Made by a program: the position numbers and the translations under genes. 14,398 nucleotides of DNA from CAZEDU01 sp964511185 (GTDB lineage Bacteria; Myxococcota; Myxococcia; Myxococcales; Myxococcaceae), in the NCBI GenBank assembly GCA_964511185.1, contig CAZEDU010000129.1, positions 1-14,398 of the forward strand, in the 5' to 3' direction. Below are positions 13,718-14,398 of this stretch, one piece after another (the stretch's first letter is position 1; the number at the start of each line of letters is the position of its first letter). A model generated the notes under the pieces. It did no database searches, was not told the origin of the DNA, and saw only the letters and a list, made by a program, of their open reading frames with translations.

Positions 13718-14398
13718 ATGCAGGACGGCTTCCGCATCGCGACGATCCGCGGCATCCCGATTCGCATTCACTTCAGCTTCCTGCTCGTGCTGCCGCTGCT
13801 GGCGTTCGTCTTCTCGCGCAACCTGGTGCAGGCGGCGCGCGCGGCCGGCGTCGACGCCCAAGCGCTGCCCGGCGCGCCCTGGCTGTGGGGGCTCTTCATC
13901 GCGCTCGCGCTCTTCGCGTCGGTGCTCCTGCACGAGCTCGCGCACTCCCTCTACGCGCTGCGCAAGCAGGGCAAGGTGCGCGACATCACGCTCCTGATGA
14001 TCGGCGGCGTCTCCCGTCTGACGCAGCCGCCCCGCGATCTGCGCCACGAGGCGATGATGGCCTTCGTGGGGCCGCTCCTCAGCCTCGCGCTCGGGGCGGG
14101 GCTGTACGCGGCGCACCTGTTCGTCACGCAGAGCTTCGTCTTGCGCTTCACGCTCTTCTACCTGGGCACGCTCAACCTCATCTTGGGCGTGTTCAACCTG
14201 CTGCCCGCCTTTCCGATGGACGGCGGGCGGGTGGTGCGCGCGCTCCTCGCGCGTCGCAAGGGGCTGCTGCCGGCGACCCGCATCGCCGCCAACATCGGCA
14301 AGGGCTTCGCCTTCGTCTTCGGCGTGCTCGGCTTTCTGTCGTTCAACTTCATCCTTCTGCTCATCGCCTTCTTCGTCTGGGTGGGCGCGGAGGCCGAG
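13718..14398 (+). CDS. M50-family (site-2-type) membrane zinc metalloprotease, 3' end cut by window
   Basis: 227 residues are visible and the frame is still open at the last base. It begins 'FRIATIRGIPIRIHFSFLL', typical for bacterial M50 proteases with a first membrane helix straight after a short basic start. The zinc ligands are in HELAH (H72, E73, H76) within a membrane helix, and the third ligand is D168 in 'NLLPAFPMDGGRVVRAL', the family's N-x-x-P-x-x-x-x-D-G motif. At least four hydrophobic segments are visible. Relatives cut membrane-bound anti-sigma factors or regulators after a first cut; many carry C-terminal CBS domains, which would lie past the window end. The ATG at 13718 has no clear ribosome site; the only GGAG is about 16 nt away. 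It lies 89 bp after the response regulator with two hairpins between, so it may be a separate transcript. Confidence 0.92.
   Translation, partial: MQDGFRIATIRGIPIRIHFSFLLVLPLLAFVFSRNLVQAARAAGVDAQALPGAPWLWGLFIALALFASVLLHELAHSLYALRKQGKVRDITLLMIGGVSRLTQPPRDLRHEAMMAFVGPLLSLALGAGLYAAHLFVTQSFVLRFTLFYLGTLNLILGVFNLLPAFPMDGGRVVRALLARRKGLLPATRIAANIGKGFAFVFGVLGFLSFNFILLLIAFFVWVGAEAE

Overview
The window is very GC-rich, with G/C strongly favoured at third codon positions. It has many GTG/TTG starts and dense use of FHA, response-regulator and intramembrane-protease families. Together these suggest a myxobacterium-like member of the Myxococcota. This is inferred from composition and protein style; no rRNA or other marker gene is present. 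I see no tRNA, rRNA, CRISPR array, insertion sequence or prophage, so the region looks chromosomal. I count eleven genes, the last cut by the window end.

Left part (1-2356, minus strand): an SPFH-domain protein with a C-terminal SHOCT segment, and upstream of it an Amidoligase_2-family enzyme. The 248 bp behind the amidoligase hold a compact structured repeat: a 17-bp inverted repeat enclosing a (CTACGA)n tract and GTTGAC units.

Middle (2357-8729, minus strand): two translationally coupled operons. In the first, a large GT39/ArnT-like membrane glycosyltransferase is followed by a NatA-type ABC ATPase and a NatB-like ABC-2 permease, with stop/start codons overlapping as TTGA and GTGA. In the second, a secreted LolA-like protein (PF17131 type) is followed by a DUF1302-like outer-membrane protein, again with a GTGA overlap. 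A divergent plus-strand gene (8881-9306) encodes a small helical protein that I do not recognise.

Right part (9287-14398): a signalling and membrane-proteolysis neighbourhood. A rhomboid protease fused to a long C-terminal region with TPR-like repeats (minus strand) is divergent from a gene for a membrane protein with two FHA domains. That gene is followed 24 bp later by a response regulator whose output domain is an XRE/Cro-type helix-turn-helix, and then by an M50 site-2-type protease. The FHA gene has a well-placed extended -10 promoter that would give an almost leaderless mRNA.

The best candidates for something under-described are (i) the FHA-FHA-TM-TPR / receiver-XRE pair flanked by two unrelated intramembrane proteases, and (ii) the structured repeat next to the orphan amidoligase. 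Functional links between neighbours are inference from gene order only.
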